A stretch of 33,171 bases of DNA from Alphaproteobacteria bacterium (GCA_015233585.1 JADFXL010000011.1:1-33171), one strand, 5' to 3'; shown: positions 8,209 to 16,432, numbered from the stretch's first letter. A program made the numbers and translations. Notes: a model not told the origin generated them from the letters alone.

Positions 8209-8677
8209 TTATTTTTCGAGTTCAGTGTGCATCAATTGCAGAATCTCCATTAATTTTTTGGCGTTTAACATAAAGCTATTGAACCTACTATCTTCAAAGT
8301 ACTCACCAACGACGTTTTCGTCGTCTTTAAGAAATTTATGCCAAACGACGCAAGGGATTCCGTTTAGCATGGTCCAGGAACCATGGACCATGAGATTGCG
8401 TTCATAGGAGAACTTCTTGACGCGTCTTTTAAGCCCATCATATTTTTTGTTATCTTTTTTTCTCATATATATCGATTAATTCTAGAAACACCCGTGTTAC
8501 GGGTGTTTCTGCTAGTTTCAACTTTTGTATGAAGTTCGCATCCTTCTCTATCCACATTATTTCGATGATTTCCTGTTCGATCCTCCCGGACAGAACTACG
8601 GCATCGGCTATTGCCAGCTTAACCCATTCAGGTAGCTCCGCAGAAAGTTGAACACCCTCAGCCATGGGGACGGTCAT
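8209..8677 (-). pseudogene. HEPN-like small protein, frameshifted at an A7 tract
   Basis: Two overlapping frames read as one protein. Frame one starts at ATG 8677 (after GGAG, TTG 8749 also possible) as MTVPMAEGVQLSAELPEW, continues through LSGRIEQEIIEIMW and LELIDIYEKKR and stops at 8450. Frame two covers DNKKYDGLKRRVKKFSYERN, LMVHGSW and VVWHKFL to TAA at 8209. Removing one base from the T7 run 8455-8461 (A7 on the coding strand) fuses them into about 155 residues. The RNLMVH segment matches the R-N-x3-H RNase motif of HEPN domains, and the helical context fits. HEPN proteins are often toxins or defence effectors; here that is inference. It is AT-richer than its neighbours and sits in an insert between lptM and lysA. 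It could be a true pseudogene, a slippage-regulated gene or a sequencing error. Confidence 0.6.
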
Positions 8678-8760
8678 AGAAATCTCCAACAATCCGTTTC
8701 GTTGACCATTGGAATCGATGCGTGACTCCAAGCCTCCACCTTTTTTCAAGAGGCTGATTC

Positions 8761-8892
8761 CTACTCCCTCGGATATTGCCTGGGATAAGTGCTGTCATCT
8801 GGAATCTCCGGCAATCCCTTCTTCCCGCAAGCAGCAAGGGAAACCGCCATCGCCATGGCCATCAGCGCCACCACCACCCAGCGGCGGGTCAT
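8761..8892 (-). CDS. lptM: LptM-like small lipoprotein
   Basis: 43 residues: basic MTRRW, hydrophobic [14 protein letters not shown], then lipobox LAAC with the lipidated Cys at residue 22, followed by [11 protein letters not shown]. The C-G-x-K-G-x-L pattern and the position between argH and lysA match LptM (YifL family), which in E. coli assists LptD disulfide maturation in the LPS translocon. Its ATG overlaps the argH stop (ATGA at 8889-8892), so it is translationally coupled. It is too short for many gene finders. Confidence 0.8.
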   Translation of the reverse strand: MTRRWVVVALMAMAMAVSLAACGKKGLPEIPDDSTYPRQYPRE

Positions 8893-10319
8893 AACAGAAA
8901 CCTCCCGCGTGCAGCCACTACCGCCGCCGCCACATTGACCGGCGCGGTGCCGCCAAAGCTGGTGCGGCTGGCGACGGAGCGCGCCACGCCAAGGACATCC
9001 ATCACCGCCGGGGTGATACCGGGTTCCTCCGCCTGCATCTCGGCCAGGGAGATTTGGTCCAGACCACAGCCCTTGCTCTCGGCCAGCTTGACCAGACGGC
9101 CGGTGATGTGGTGGGCTTGGCGGAACGGCAGGAACAGTACCCGCACCAGCCAGTCGGCCAGATCCGTTGCGGTGATGAAGCCAGCCCCGGCGGCGGTCAG
9201 CATGGCGTCGGCGTTGACGGTCATGTCGGCGATCATCCCCGTCATGGCGGCCAGGCACAGTTCCAGGGTGTCGGCGGCTTCGAACACAGGCTCCTTGTCG
9301 TCCTGCATGTCTTTGGAATAGGCCAGCGGCAGGCCCTTCATTACGACCAGCAGGGCGTTCAGGTTGCCTATGATCCGGCCGCTTTTGGCGCGGGTCAGCT
9401 CGGCGGCGTCGGGGTTGCGCTTTTGCGGCATGATCGAGCTGCCGGTGGTGAAGGCGTCGGACAAACGGATGAAACGGAACTGGGCCGAGGTCCACAACAC
9501 CATCTCCTCCGCCAGACGCGACAAATGAATGGCGCAGATGGCGGCGGCGGCGAGGAACTCCATGGCGAAATCACGGTCGGATACCGCGTCGAGGGAATTG
9601 GCCGCTGGCCGGTCGAACCCAAGCTCCGCCGCCGTCATGGCGCGGTCAATGGGGAACGAGGTGCCCGCCAGCGCCGCCGCGCCCAGGGGGCACTCGTTGA
9701 GGCGCCGCCGGCAGTCGGCAAAGCGGCTGCGGTCGCGCCCGGCCATCTCCACATAAGCCAGCAGATGGTGGCCGAACGTCACCGGCTGGGCCGCCTGCAA
9801 ATGGGTGAAACCCGGCATGACCGTGCCGGCATGGCACTCCGCCTGATCCAGCAGCGCCGCCTGGAACGTCTTCAGGGCGCCATCGATGCCGTCCAGCGTG
9901 TCGCGGACCCACAGGCGGAAGTCGGTTGCCACCTGATCGTTGCGGGAGCGGGCGGTGTGGAGACGGCCGGCGGCTGGCCCAATGATCTCGGCCAGACGGG
10001 CCTCCACGTTCATGTGAATGTCCTCCAGCTCCGTGCGAAAGACGAATCGGCCTGTGACAATCTCGTCCCGAATCTGGTCCAGTCCGGCGGCAATGGCGTC
10101 GCCGTCAGCAGCCGAAAGCACACCGCACTTGACGAGCATGGCGCAATGCGCTTTCGATGCACGAATGTCGTGGGCATGGAGCCGCTGGTCAAAGCCGATG
10201 GAAACGTTGATGCGTTCCATGATCGCCGCCGGGCCGGTGGCAAAGCGTCCACCCCACATTCTGCTGGCCTGGGGGGCGGGGGAGGCGGGTGGTGGTGTGT
10301 TGTTGTTGCTGGTGGTCAT
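8889..10319 (-). CDS. argH: Argininosuccinate lyase
   Basis: 476-residue cytoplasmic lyase of the fumarase/aspartase superfamily that splits argininosuccinate into arginine and fumarate. The superfamily signature [11 protein letters not shown] is visible, as are the N-terminal [21 protein letters not shown] and [18 protein letters not shown] low-complexity Thr/Pro/Ala leader of about 20 residues precedes RMWGGRF, so a shorter start is possible, but no better one is evident. It is divergent from tlpA with only 24 bases between the two ATGs, so both promoters or leaders must overlap the neighbouring gene. It leads the argH-lptM-(insert)-lysA unit. Confidence 0.96.
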   Translation of the reverse strand: MTTSNNNTPPPASPAPQASRMWGGRFATGPAAIMERINVSIGFDQRLHAHDIRASKAHCAMLVKCGVLSAADGDAIAAGLDQIRDEIVTGRFVFRTELEDIHMNVEARLAEIIGPAAGRLHTARSRNDQVATDFRLWVRDTLDGIDGALKTFQAALLDQAECHAGTVMPGFTHLQAAQPVTFGHHLLAYVEMAGRDRSRFADCRRRLNECPLGAAALAGTSFPIDRAMTAAELGFDRPAANSLDAVSDRDFAMEFLAAAAICAIHLSRLAEEMVLWTSAQFRFIRLSDAFTTGSSIMPQKRNPDAAELTRAKSGRIIGNLNALLVVMKGLPLAYSKDMQDDKEPVFEAADTLELCLAAMTGMIADMTVNADAMLTAAGAGFITATDLADWLVRVLFLPFRQAHHITGRLVKLAESKGCGLDQISLAEMQAEEPGITPAVMDVLGVARSVASRTSFGGTAPVNVAAAVVAARGRFLL

Positions 10320-10343
10320 GATGATCTGAAGTTGGAGAATGGG

Positions 10344-10925
10344 ATGGCAAGGAATTCACTGATGCCGATCTTTGTCGCGGTGGCGACCGTGGTCGGTATC
10401 ATGGGCATAACACTGGCGGTCGTTTATAAGCAAGAGGGGCAACGGGCAGCCGATCTGTTCGCCTCCATGCCGACTCCCGGCCTGACCGTGCTGGAGCAGC
10501 CGCGACCGGCACCCGACGTGACATTCAAGGATGGCTCCGGCCAGGATGTCCGCCTGGAAAGCTTGCGCGGCAAGCTGGTGGTGATCAATCTTTGGGCGAC
10601 GTGGTGTGGGCCATGCGTTCAGGAAATGCCGTCGCTGGACCGGCTGGGAAAAGCCATGGCCGGTCCTCGATTCGCCGTGTTTGCCGTGTCCGAGGACATA
10701 AACGCCGATATGGCCAGAAAATTTCACCATTCCAGCAAGCTTGGCAATCTGGCTCTTTATCTTGATCCCGGTCAGGCGTTGACCCATGCGCTGAATGCCC
10801 AGGGATTGCCGACAACCGTAGTGATCGATGGCCAGGGCCGTATCCTCGCGCAGGCCATTGGCGCTACCGAGTGGGATTCGGCCGAGATGATCGAGCGGCT
10901 CAAGAAATGGCTGCCAGCGTCTTAA
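10344..10925 (+). CDS. TlpA-like membrane-anchored thiol-disulfide oxidoreductase
   Basis: 193 residues. An N-terminal membrane anchor (residues ~6-27, [20 protein letters not shown]) precedes a periplasmic thioredoxin fold with [17 protein letters not shown], that is a WCGPC active site, and a cis-Pro loop GLPTTVVID. TlpA/ResA-type proteins reduce disulfides in the periplasm, for example in cytochrome c maturation or copper-centre assembly; the substrate here is unknown. I chose ATG 10344 after GGAG at 10334. The TAA lies in a 13-bp direct repeat (10919-10931 and 10934-10946) leading into the multi-hairpin element that separates it from convergent PAP2. Confidence 0.88.
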   Translation: MARNSLMPIFVAVATVVGIMGITLAVVYKQEGQRAADLFASMPTPGLTVLEQPRPAPDVTFKDGSGQDVRLESLRGKLVVINLWATWCGPCVQEMPSLDRLGKAMAGPRFAVFAVSEDINADMARKFHHSSKLGNLALYLDPGQALTHALNAQGLPTTVVIDGQGRILAQAIGATEWDSAEMIERLKKWLPAS

Positions 10926-10941
10926 TCGGGGTTGTCTTAAT

Positions 10942-11026
10942 CGGGGCTATCGCTCCAGACCCTCTGATTTTCAATCAAAAAGGGGGTTCGGGGCATCGCC
11001 CCGAGCAGGTGTGGGCGGCAGCCCAC
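10942..11026. repeat. Intergenic multi-hairpin element (copy 2)
   Basis: h2 is 10943-10956 (GGGGC / GCTCC, one G-U). The central stem is ACCCTCT 10959-10965 with AGGGGGT 10981-10987. h3 is 10989-11003 (CGGGGC / GCCCCG) and h4 is 11011-11026 (GTGGGC / GCCCAC). It lies at the convergent 3' ends of tlpA and PAP2. The PAP2 stop codon falls in the central loop, so the element encodes the last ~19 PAP2 residues. Confidence 0.78.
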
Positions 11027-11660
11027 CTAAGCGGACGGAACCGCCCCGGCGTACAAACTGGCGATGCAGCCACACGGTGACAGCGATCCCGATATAGCTC
11101 CCCATCGTCACGTCGCTCAAAAAATGGACGGAAGTAACGGCGCGGCTCAGGCTGACCAGGATCGCCACCATGATATAGGCGGCATTGTAACGAGGGTAAA
11201 TGAACATCAGGGCTACCGCTACCGCCCAGATGGTCTGGCTATGGCCGGAAGGAAATGAGTTCATCGCCCAGTGGGCGTTGAACGGCTTGAACCCGTACAG
11301 CCCGGATTCGAACAGATAACGCGGGCGATAGCGCCCAATCACGAACTTCATCCCCGTTTCCACCAGCCCGGAGGCGGTCAAGGCGGAGATCATGAAAAAT
11401 GCGGCGCGAGCATAGGCGCGGCAGCGTTCGCGCCACTCCGGGACAGTCACAAAAGTTTTGAGGCCGAAACACCCCAACAACACGACACCAGCCAGAACAT
11501 ACCACCCGGTGGCAACGCCCAGGGTGGTAATGACCTTGAAAAACCCCTCATACTCACCGGAGATGTGGTGTTTGAAAAACCATGCCAGCGGCGCGTCGAA
11601 CGTGGCCATGCCAAGCCCACAGAAAATGACCACGGCGGCAAAGGAAGTACGAAATGACAT
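10971..11660 (-). CDS. PAP2-family membrane phosphatase
   Basis: 229-residue polytopic protein with the three acid-phosphatase motifs: KFVIGRYRP (KxxxxxxRP), FPSGHSQ (PSGH) and SRAVTSVHFLSD (SRxxxxxHxxxD). Hydrophobic segments flank them, as expected for an inner-membrane lipid phosphatase (for example undecaprenyl-PP, phosphatidate or PGP phosphatase); the substrate cannot be told. ATG 11660 starts MSFRTSFAAVV. The last ~19 residues (GGLPPTPARGDAPNPLFD) are encoded by the multi-hairpin element 10942-11026 and look like a readthrough tail rather than part of the fold. Confidence 0.88.
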   Translation of the reverse strand: MSFRTSFAAVVIFCGLGMATFDAPLAWFFKHHISGEYEGFFKVITTLGVATGWYVLAGVVLLGCFGLKTFVTVPEWRERCRAYARAAFFMISALTASGLVETGMKFVIGRYRPRYLFESGLYGFKPFNAHWAMNSFPSGHSQTIWAVAVALMFIYPRYNAAYIMVAILVSLSRAVTSVHFLSDVTMGSYIGIAVTVWLHRQFVRRGGSVRLGGLPPTPARGDAPNPLFD

Positions 11661-11705
11661 GGTGAGGTCCGTTATTTAAGAAATTCAGGCAAGAAAGGGT
11701 AAGGC

Positions 11706-11744
11706 GGGGGAGGCTGGCCTCTCCCGGACCCCCACTTAGGTGGG
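11706..11744. repeat. Two small adjacent hairpins downstream of the AAA gene
   Basis: GGGAG / CTCCC (11708-11712 with 11721-11725) and CCCAC TTAG GTGGG (11731-11744). They lie past the 3' end of the minus-strand AAA gene and upstream of PAP2. G/C-rich stems of this kind recur at other 3' ends here; this copy lacks the triple-abutting layout. The rest of 11661-11848 shows no gene. Confidence 0.45.
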
Positions 11745-11848
11745 CGATTTGGCGTAGGGGAGGGGGACTCGGCAAATTATCTTTCCAGATTACCATAAGG
11801 ACACCGAAGAAGACAGGATAACGCTTGCAGTGCGACGAGCTTCTTTGC

Positions 11849-13549
11849 TCAATCTCTGCGGGGTTTTGCTTGTGTGGCAACACTAGCAATCAGATCCAGT
11901 TTTTCGCGTATTTCCGTGGCGATGACAGTCACGGGCACATATGGAGCCAGTGTATGGTAGTCGGTTTTACGCATAAGGTTGGGAAGACCGATTTTTTCGT
12001 AGAATTTCTTGAACAAAGGATCGAGGAAGTCGTCACTTGCCTTGATGTCGTCTCCCCATGGAGAAGGTTTGCTGAGTGCCGCCAGAGCCTTCGTAATTTC
12101 TTCAATGCTTTCCTCCATCCTGGCACGCCAAGAGCCAGCCCCTAGCTCTCCAAGTTCCTCGCGTCCACTGTTTTCAGCAAACGCAAAGAGTGTGTCCTGG
12201 TCACATAGGTAGTTCTCCAGTTCTCGCCGCTTCCACATGTGATGTTGAAGCTGCGGATCACTCGAAGGTTGCTGATCGAGTCGATCATAGATGGCAAGCC
12301 CAACGAGATCCTGTTTTGCCTCCCGCAGACCATAAAAATGATCTCGCGCTTTTTGAGGTTGATTGGCCACATAATGTACGAAAGGCCTCTCCAGGTGACC
12401 CTTGGCCGGGTGATCAAGCCGCCGGGCAAAAGCGAGCAAAATGGCAAGATCCGTTGACCCTTCCAGGTACAATATCCATCCGACCTCTTCCGCCTGGTAG
12501 TAGTGCTCAAAACCTATTTCCTTAAGCGCCTTGATAACTTGACTTCCACGGTTCTCTATCCGATGGGGGCGTCCAACAAAAGCGATCACGACATCGCGGT
12601 CGGCAGCCTCGTTGAGGATAACTTCCGAATGGCTCGCCGCGATAATCTGACTATGTGTCTCTCTGGCGGTGTCTGTCAGAATTTGGTACATCTGTCGTTG
12701 TCTCAAAATTTCAAGATGAGCATCTGGTTCATCTAGAAGTAACGTAGCCCCAGGATTGGATATCATGTGCGCAAGTAGAAGCATCGTCTGTTGTTGACCT
12801 CGTCCGCTGGACGATATATCAAGTCGTATTTTGTTCCTGGTTTGAAAACTCATTTCAATTTCGCCGCGTTCCTTGATATATGAAGGTCTATTCAATTCTA
12901 TCCCGAATAATGAATCGATTTGTTCATTAAGACGATTCCATTTTTCTTTTCCGCCATCACTCTCTACGACCAGGTAACATAAATTGCGGAGAACCTCAGC
13001 GGTTCGGCCCTCACCAAGACGAACACTGATCGCGCCTTTGTCCAGCATGGTTTCATTGGCGGCAAGGCCTGACATGGGCGGCAGATAGGCGATGGATTGT
13101 AAGGCGGCTTCTTGCGGCACTTCCATCCGGCCCCCTTCAGGCAAGCGAAGAGGTCGACAATAAAACGACTCTTCATTGGCGTAATAAAATTCCAGGCCGC
13201 AAGTCCACAATTTACCCCGAGTTATACCTTCGACGATCACATCGATAAAAATATTCCGGGATTGGCCCGATTCCGCAGTATGCAGATCGCGCCAAAGAAG
13301 CTTGGCCGCTGGAACCGGAACGGTGATCAAATCACGCCTGTTGATCGTTACGCCTGGGCGCTTTTCCGGAACATTGCCCGTGCCACGCTTTTCAACCCAT
13401 CGCCGGACGCCTATCTGCCACAAAGCCAGTGCCTGCAAGGCGGACGTCTTGCCGGCATTGTTTGGGCCGATAAGGACAACCCGTTCCCCAAGGTCGAGAT
13501 CCACCTCTGAAAACAGTTTGAAATTACGGATCGTTAGTTTGGTCAGCAC
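11849..13549 (-). CDS. OLD-like AAA ATPase with C-terminal TOPRIM-type domain
   Basis: 566 residues. The N-terminal ABC-type AAA ATPase shows LTKLTIRNFKLFSEVDLDLG, Walker A GPNNAGKTS, signature-like SSSGRGQQQ, Walker B TLLLDEPDAHLE and H-loop ASHS. The C-terminal part has YLEGSTDLAILLAFA, LAIYDRLD and WKRRELENYL, resembling the acidic TOPRIM core and the DUF4435/OLD tail. OLD-type proteins are ATP-dependent nucleases, many with anti-phage roles (P2 OLD, Gabija GajA, PARIS); activity here is inference. I chose GTG 13549 because GGAG precedes it by 6 bases and the protein then begins like other family members; ATG 13576 is in frame. It overlaps otsB by 7 bases, so it is coupled to it. It is AT-richer than the flanking genes. 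No partner such as a UvrD-like helicase is adjacent. Confidence 0.78.
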   Translation of the reverse strand: MLTKLTIRNFKLFSEVDLDLGERVVLIGPNNAGKTSALQALALWQIGVRRWVEKRGTGNVPEKRPGVTINRRDLITVPVPAAKLLWRDLHTAESGQSRNIFIDVIVEGITRGKLWTCGLEFYYANEESFYCRPLRLPEGGRMEVPQEAALQSIAYLPPMSGLAANETMLDKGAISVRLGEGRTAEVLRNLCYLVVESDGGKEKWNRLNEQIDSLFGIELNRPSYIKERGEIEMSFQTRNKIRLDISSSGRGQQQTMLLLAHMISNPGATLLLDEPDAHLEILRQRQMYQILTDTARETHSQIIAASHSEVILNEAADRDVVIAFVGRPHRIENRGSQVIKALKEIGFEHYYQAEEVGWILYLEGSTDLAILLAFARRLDHPAKGHLERPFVHYVANQPQKARDHFYGLREAKQDLVGLAIYDRLDQQPSSDPQLQHHMWKRRELENYLCDQDTLFAFAENSGREELGELGAGSWRARMEESIEEITKALAALSKPSPWGDDIKASDDFLDPLFKKFYEKIGLPNLMRKTDYHTLAPYVPVTVIATEIREKLDLIASVATQAKPRRD

Positions 13550-14376
13550 GATCGTCTCCAGCCTGATAAGGTCCACCGCCGCAACAACTCGATCACCTGC
13601 CCGGGATCATCGACCCGATAATCGGCAGTGGTCAACCGATCCTCGTCAGGCGGCGCGACGATGATGCCGATACCATGGCCCCGGATCGTGCGAAACGCGG
13701 GTTCGTCGTTGGCATCGTCGCCAAAAAACAGCGGCACGATCGATTTGGCTTCCAGTCCCTGGCCCTGTGCTGCGAGCAGCCAGGTTATCGCCTTGCCTTT
13801 GTGCCAGTCGATGGCGGGCAGGATCTCGTAGACCATCTTGCCTTCCGTCACCGTCATTTGCGGCTCTTCGGCCAGGCACGCAGTGACAATATCGCGCACC
13901 GCCGCCCGCGCCGGTTCCGTTGGGACGCGGCGGGTGTGGACGGCGAGGGCGCAGGCCTTGCGCTCCATCTGGCTCTCGGGAAAGGCGGCCAGTCCCTGAC
14001 GCAATCGGGTTTCCAGGCGATCCAACGGTGCCAGGAAGTCTCCGCATCCGTTGAAGACGCAGCCGCCGGGCATCGCGATGTCGAAACCATGGCTGCCGGC
14101 GTAACTCACGCCATCAATGGCGACGAGTCGTTCTAAAACGGCGCGGTCGCGTCCGCTGACTACGGCGACGCTCGCTGATCGCACCAGACGGGTGAGCACC
14201 GCGCGCGCCGATTCGGACAGCCGTCCCAATTCGGGCCGGGGAGGAATTGGCGTGAGGGTGCCATCGAAATCAAGGAAGAAGGCTATCCGCCGATCGCCGA
14301 TGCCTGCCGCGAGCCGGTCGTATCGCGTCAGGGCATGGGGCAGGTCGCGGGCAGGCCGGAGGGGGCTAGAAGGCAT
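13543..14376 (-). CDS. otsB: Trehalose-6-phosphate phosphatase
   Basis: 277-residue HAD-superfamily enzyme that dephosphorylates trehalose-6-phosphate to trehalose. Motif I is FFLDFDGTLTPI, motif II VAVVSGRDR, YAGSHGFDI is the OtsB signature, K in DWHKGKAI is motif III and FFGDDANDEPAF is motif IV. I chose ATG 14376 because it overlaps the transglycosylase stop by 11 bases (14366-14376) and gives a normal N-terminus; a longer frame to 14508 exists inside the upstream gene. No trehalose-6-phosphate synthase (otsA) is in the window, although the two are usually paired; it may lie elsewhere. Confidence 0.92.
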   Translation of the reverse strand: MPSSPLRPARDLPHALTRYDRLAAGIGDRRIAFFLDFDGTLTPIPPRPELGRLSESARAVLTRLVRSASVAVVSGRDRAVLERLVAIDGVSYAGSHGFDIAMPGGCVFNGCGDFLAPLDRLETRLRQGLAAFPESQMERKACALAVHTRRVPTEPARAAVRDIVTACLAEEPQMTVTEGKMVYEILPAIDWHKGKAITWLLAAQGQGLEAKSIVPLFFGDDANDEPAFRTIRGHGIGIIVAPPDEDRLTTADYRVDDPGQVIELLRRWTLSGWRRSC

Positions 14377-15184
14377 TGACGGAAGCGATCCGGGCCAGCC
14401 GTTGAGCCTTGCGGAGTTTATATTCCACGAGTCGGGCCTCTCGCCATGCGTTGGCGAAGCGTTGTGCGGCCGCGATGGCGGCACGGGTCCGCGCGGCCTG
14501 AGCCTCATGTTCGGCAGCCTGCATGGCCGGGGTCATCCCTTGCGGGATCAGCGGGGCCAGGAGAGACTGGCTGGTCGCGGCCTCGGTGACCGGCGGCGCG
14601 TTGAGCGCGGCGCGTTTGGCGTCATCCCAGGTCTTCACTATCTTTTGGCGATAGATATTGGATTCGGTCGGCTCCATCGAATGGTAATACGCGGCGGCCT
14701 GAATCCAGGAACCGGCATTCTTGTAAAGCTGGTTCAGAAACGTGGCCGCATAGCTCGTGTTGATGGCCGGATCGAAGGCTTCATCCAGGGTTTTGAACGC
14801 ATCGGGGTGATACATGAGATTGACTTGCATACAGCCGACATCGATGTTGTGGACCCCGTGACTCTGAAGGCGATGCACCTCGTTGATCGCGGCTTCCTTG
14901 GTGGGGAAATAATTGCCGTTACTGCCAGAGGTTACGGTCCATGGCCAGGCAAAACTTGCCTTGCGTTCGGTGCTCCAGCGACCGCTTTCGACCAGCGAAA
15001 TGGCGTCAAGCAGGTGAGACGGCAGGTTTTGCAAGCGCTCCTGTCTGGCCACCGCCGTGGCGCACATCGTTTCCGGCAGTTCCATGATGGTGGTTTTTGC
15101 CGCCATTTCGTTGATATCGGCCTTTACCGACAGGGGGGCGAGGCAGCCAAGTGCTATAATAAACAGGATAGGGATCGCTCTCAT
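14366..15184 (-). CDS. Secreted lytic transglycosylase (SLT domain)
   Basis: 272 residues. A signal peptide MRAIPILFIIALGCLAPLSV precedes KA-DI. The SLT-type catalytic domain has LLDAISLVESGRW with the expected catalytic Glu, GCMQVNLMYHP, the Gly-Met-Gln-like substrate loop, and ASYAATFLNQLY/WIQAAAYYHS helices. It would cleave the glycan strand of peptidoglycan in the periplasm. ATG 15184 follows GAGGGG at 8 bases. The C-terminal ~70 residues are Ala/Arg-rich helical. First gene of a coupled set transglycosylase-otsB-AAA ATPase. Confidence 0.83.
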   Translation of the reverse strand: MRAIPILFIIALGCLAPLSVKADINEMAAKTTIMELPETMCATAVARQERLQNLPSHLLDAISLVESGRWSTERKASFAWPWTVTSGSNGNYFPTKEAAINEVHRLQSHGVHNIDVGCMQVNLMYHPDAFKTLDEAFDPAINTSYAATFLNQLYKNAGSWIQAAAYYHSMEPTESNIYRQKIVKTWDDAKRAALNAPPVTEAATSQSLLAPLIPQGMTPAMQAAEHEAQAARTRAAIAAAQRFANAWREARLVEYKLRKAQRLARIASVNAF

Positions 15185-15423
15185 CGTGCCGCCCCTCAAG
15201 TTATTGGGTTCTTCTAGTCCTCGCAAGCGACGTGCCAAACCCAGGAAGCAAACCCAGGGCAAAGGAGACGCCCCTTGTAACGAGTGCTGGCGGACGACCC
15301 AAACGTGTTGTGGTGCGATAGGAGTCTATTGCCCGAATACACGCAAAAGCTATGGGGAGATATCTGGACCTGCCCTAAAATTACGCGAAACGAATTGATC
15401 GGACAGATATTACTTTTGTCCGG

Positions 15424-15452
15424 TTGCATTGATGGCGAGACATCTTTATATA
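15424..15452 (+). promoter_or_regulatory. Sigma70-like promoter of probable sRNA 1
   Basis: TTGCAT at 15424-15429, 17-base spacer, TATATA at 15447-15452. The predicted start is near 15459. It lies upstream of a non-coding stretch ending in an intrinsic terminator. Confidence 0.5.
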
Positions 15453-15458
15453 TTGCAT

Positions 15459-15575
15459 TGCAGCAACTGGACGGTCGTCGGCAATCTGTCGTCGGCAATT
15501 GGTGGTCCGATCGCCTGCATTTCTTGGACGTTTCCTCCCTAGACTTGGGCCGTGTGACAAGCACGGCCCCTTTTT
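15459..15575 (+). ncRNA. Probable sRNA with CCUCCC motif
   Basis: About 117 bases between a promoter-like pair and a strong terminator, in a 430-base interval with no supported gene (15185-15615). CCTCCC at 15534-15539 lies just before the terminator stem, an exposed anti-Shine-Dalgarno motif seen in several alphaproteobacterial Hfq-type or CUCC-loop sRNA families (suhB/alpha-r type). The motif and layout are seen; family membership is inference. A near-repeat GTCGTCGGCAAT occurs twice at its 5' end. 15185-15423 holds nothing I can assign. Confidence 0.5.
15547..15575 (+). terminator. Intrinsic terminator of sRNA 1
   Basis: Stem GGGCCGTG / CACGGCCC (15547-15554, 15562-15569) with a 7-base loop and T5 at 15571-15575. 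There is no T-run in the other direction, so it serves the + strand. Confidence 0.85.
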
Positions 15576-15596
15576 CGTCGACCAAGGGGGCGTTGC

Positions 15597-15614
15597 GACA
15601 ATATCTATATTGTC
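15597..15614. repeat. Perfect AT-rich dyad
   Basis: GACAATAT, CT, ATATTGTC: an 8-bp perfect inverted repeat one base past the stop of the minus-strand gene at 15616. It lacks a T-run, so it could be an operator or a weak 3' hairpin. Confidence 0.6.
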
Positions 15615-15615
15615 C

Positions 15616-15960
15616 TCAATGAGAGGAGCGGTGCAGTATGGCCTCCCGGAGGCCAGTGTCATACGCGAGTCCCTCCCTGGTAAGAACGATTCTATTGGGA
15701 AAAGTTGAACGAATCAGCCCTTTGCGGTCCAAAGCCTTCCATACGGATTCGTTATGGAGACCGGAGGCGTCTCGCGCCATGACTACGGAATGGCCAACGT
15801 GGAAGTGGTCGCCGTGGGGATGCGGCACACCGTCGATCTCGACCTCGCCACTTTCGGGCAACGCCCGCCCGACCTCAGGGTCGCCCGCGAATTCTTGTAA
15901 AAGCGTCAGAGTTCGAAGTTGCAACGGATTCAATTTCAGGGGATTGTTTTTCGGTGGCAT
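15616..15960 (-). CDS. Conserved hypothetical protein, 114 residues
   Basis: Starts MPPKNNPLKLNPLQLRTLTL at ATG 15960, then LQEFAGDPEVGRALPESGEV, a His-rich segment HPHGDHFHVGHSVV (a possible metal-binding cluster) and a helical C-terminus with VWKALDRKGLIRS and TREGLAYD that reads like the wing-helix end of a small winged helix. No signal peptide or membrane segment. I recognise the style from Rhodospirillales genomes but know no function. The ribosome-binding site is weak (GGAT). An in-frame extension to 16098 lacks typical features. Confidence 0.65.
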   Translation of the reverse strand: MPPKNNPLKLNPLQLRTLTLLQEFAGDPEVGRALPESGEVEIDGVPHPHGDHFHVGHSVVMARDASGLHNESVWKALDRKGLIRSTFPNRIVLTREGLAYDTGLREAILHRSSH

Positions 15961-16139
15961 GGTATATTCATATCCATCAAAGTGGTCACTGATTACGGCC
16001 CTGGCGGGTACGCCGTCAGCCCGGTGTGGCGGCTGGACGGAGTTGGATGGGTGAAAGCCATCTTGACACGCCCTGCCGATGGGCGTTGACTCTATCATCG
16101 TAGTCCGCTTGCGAAGCGGATGTCTAGAAAGGAACGAGA

Positions 16140-16346
16140 ATGTCGGTCGGTACGGTAAAGTGGTTTAATTCCACAAAGGGTTATGGATTTATTCAACCCG
16201 AGGACGGTTCAAAGGACGTGTTTGTGCACATTTCCGCCGTGGAGCGGGCTGGGCTGCGTAGCCTTAATGAGGGCCAGAAAGTAAAGTATGACCTGGTTGC
16301 AGACCGGGGCAAGACGGCAGCGGGCAATCTGACGCTCGTTGATTAG
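16140..16346 (+). CDS. CspA-family cold-shock protein
   Basis: 68-residue single cold-shock domain binding single-stranded RNA/DNA. RNP1 KGYGFIQP and RNP2 VFVHISAV are visible; [17 protein letters not shown] is the standard N-terminus. A strong AAAGGAACGAG lies before ATG 16140. A hairpin TCCGCTT / AAGCGGA lies in the leader at about 16104-16120, with TTGACA, TTGACT and TATCAT further up, but none of these pair at standard spacing. A terminator-like structure follows at 16357-16432. Related paralogues (cspA/cspE etc.) cannot be distinguished. Confidence 0.93.
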   Translation: MSVGTVKWFNSTKGYGFIQPEDGSKDVFVHISAVERAGLRSLNEGQKVKYDLVADRGKTAAGNLTLVD

Positions 16347-16356
16347 CCTCGCTGCT

Positions 16357-16432
16357 TTGGCGTTTAATGAATTGAGGGGGACGGGGAGGGGGGCTCGCCT
16401 TCCCCGTAACCTTGTGTCGTTCGATACGCCAA
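16357..16432. repeat. Nested hairpin structure 3' of the cold-shock gene
   Basis: Outer arms TTGGCGT 16357-16363 and ACGCCAA 16426-16432 enclose an inner stem ACGGGGA / TCCCCGT (16381-16387, 16401-16407). No long T-run follows. It may mark the transcript end. 16433-16638 holds no supported gene. Confidence 0.5.

Noticed and set aside
9054-10343. Long + strand open frame opposite argH, in phase with tlpA
   Set aside because: Antisense of a strongly supported argH in a G+C-rich genome; tlpA has its own SD and membrane anchor at 10344.
16063-16098. Promoter for the cold-shock gene from TTGACA/TTGACT and TATCAT
   Set aside because: No pair has a 16-18 base spacer; left as unassigned.
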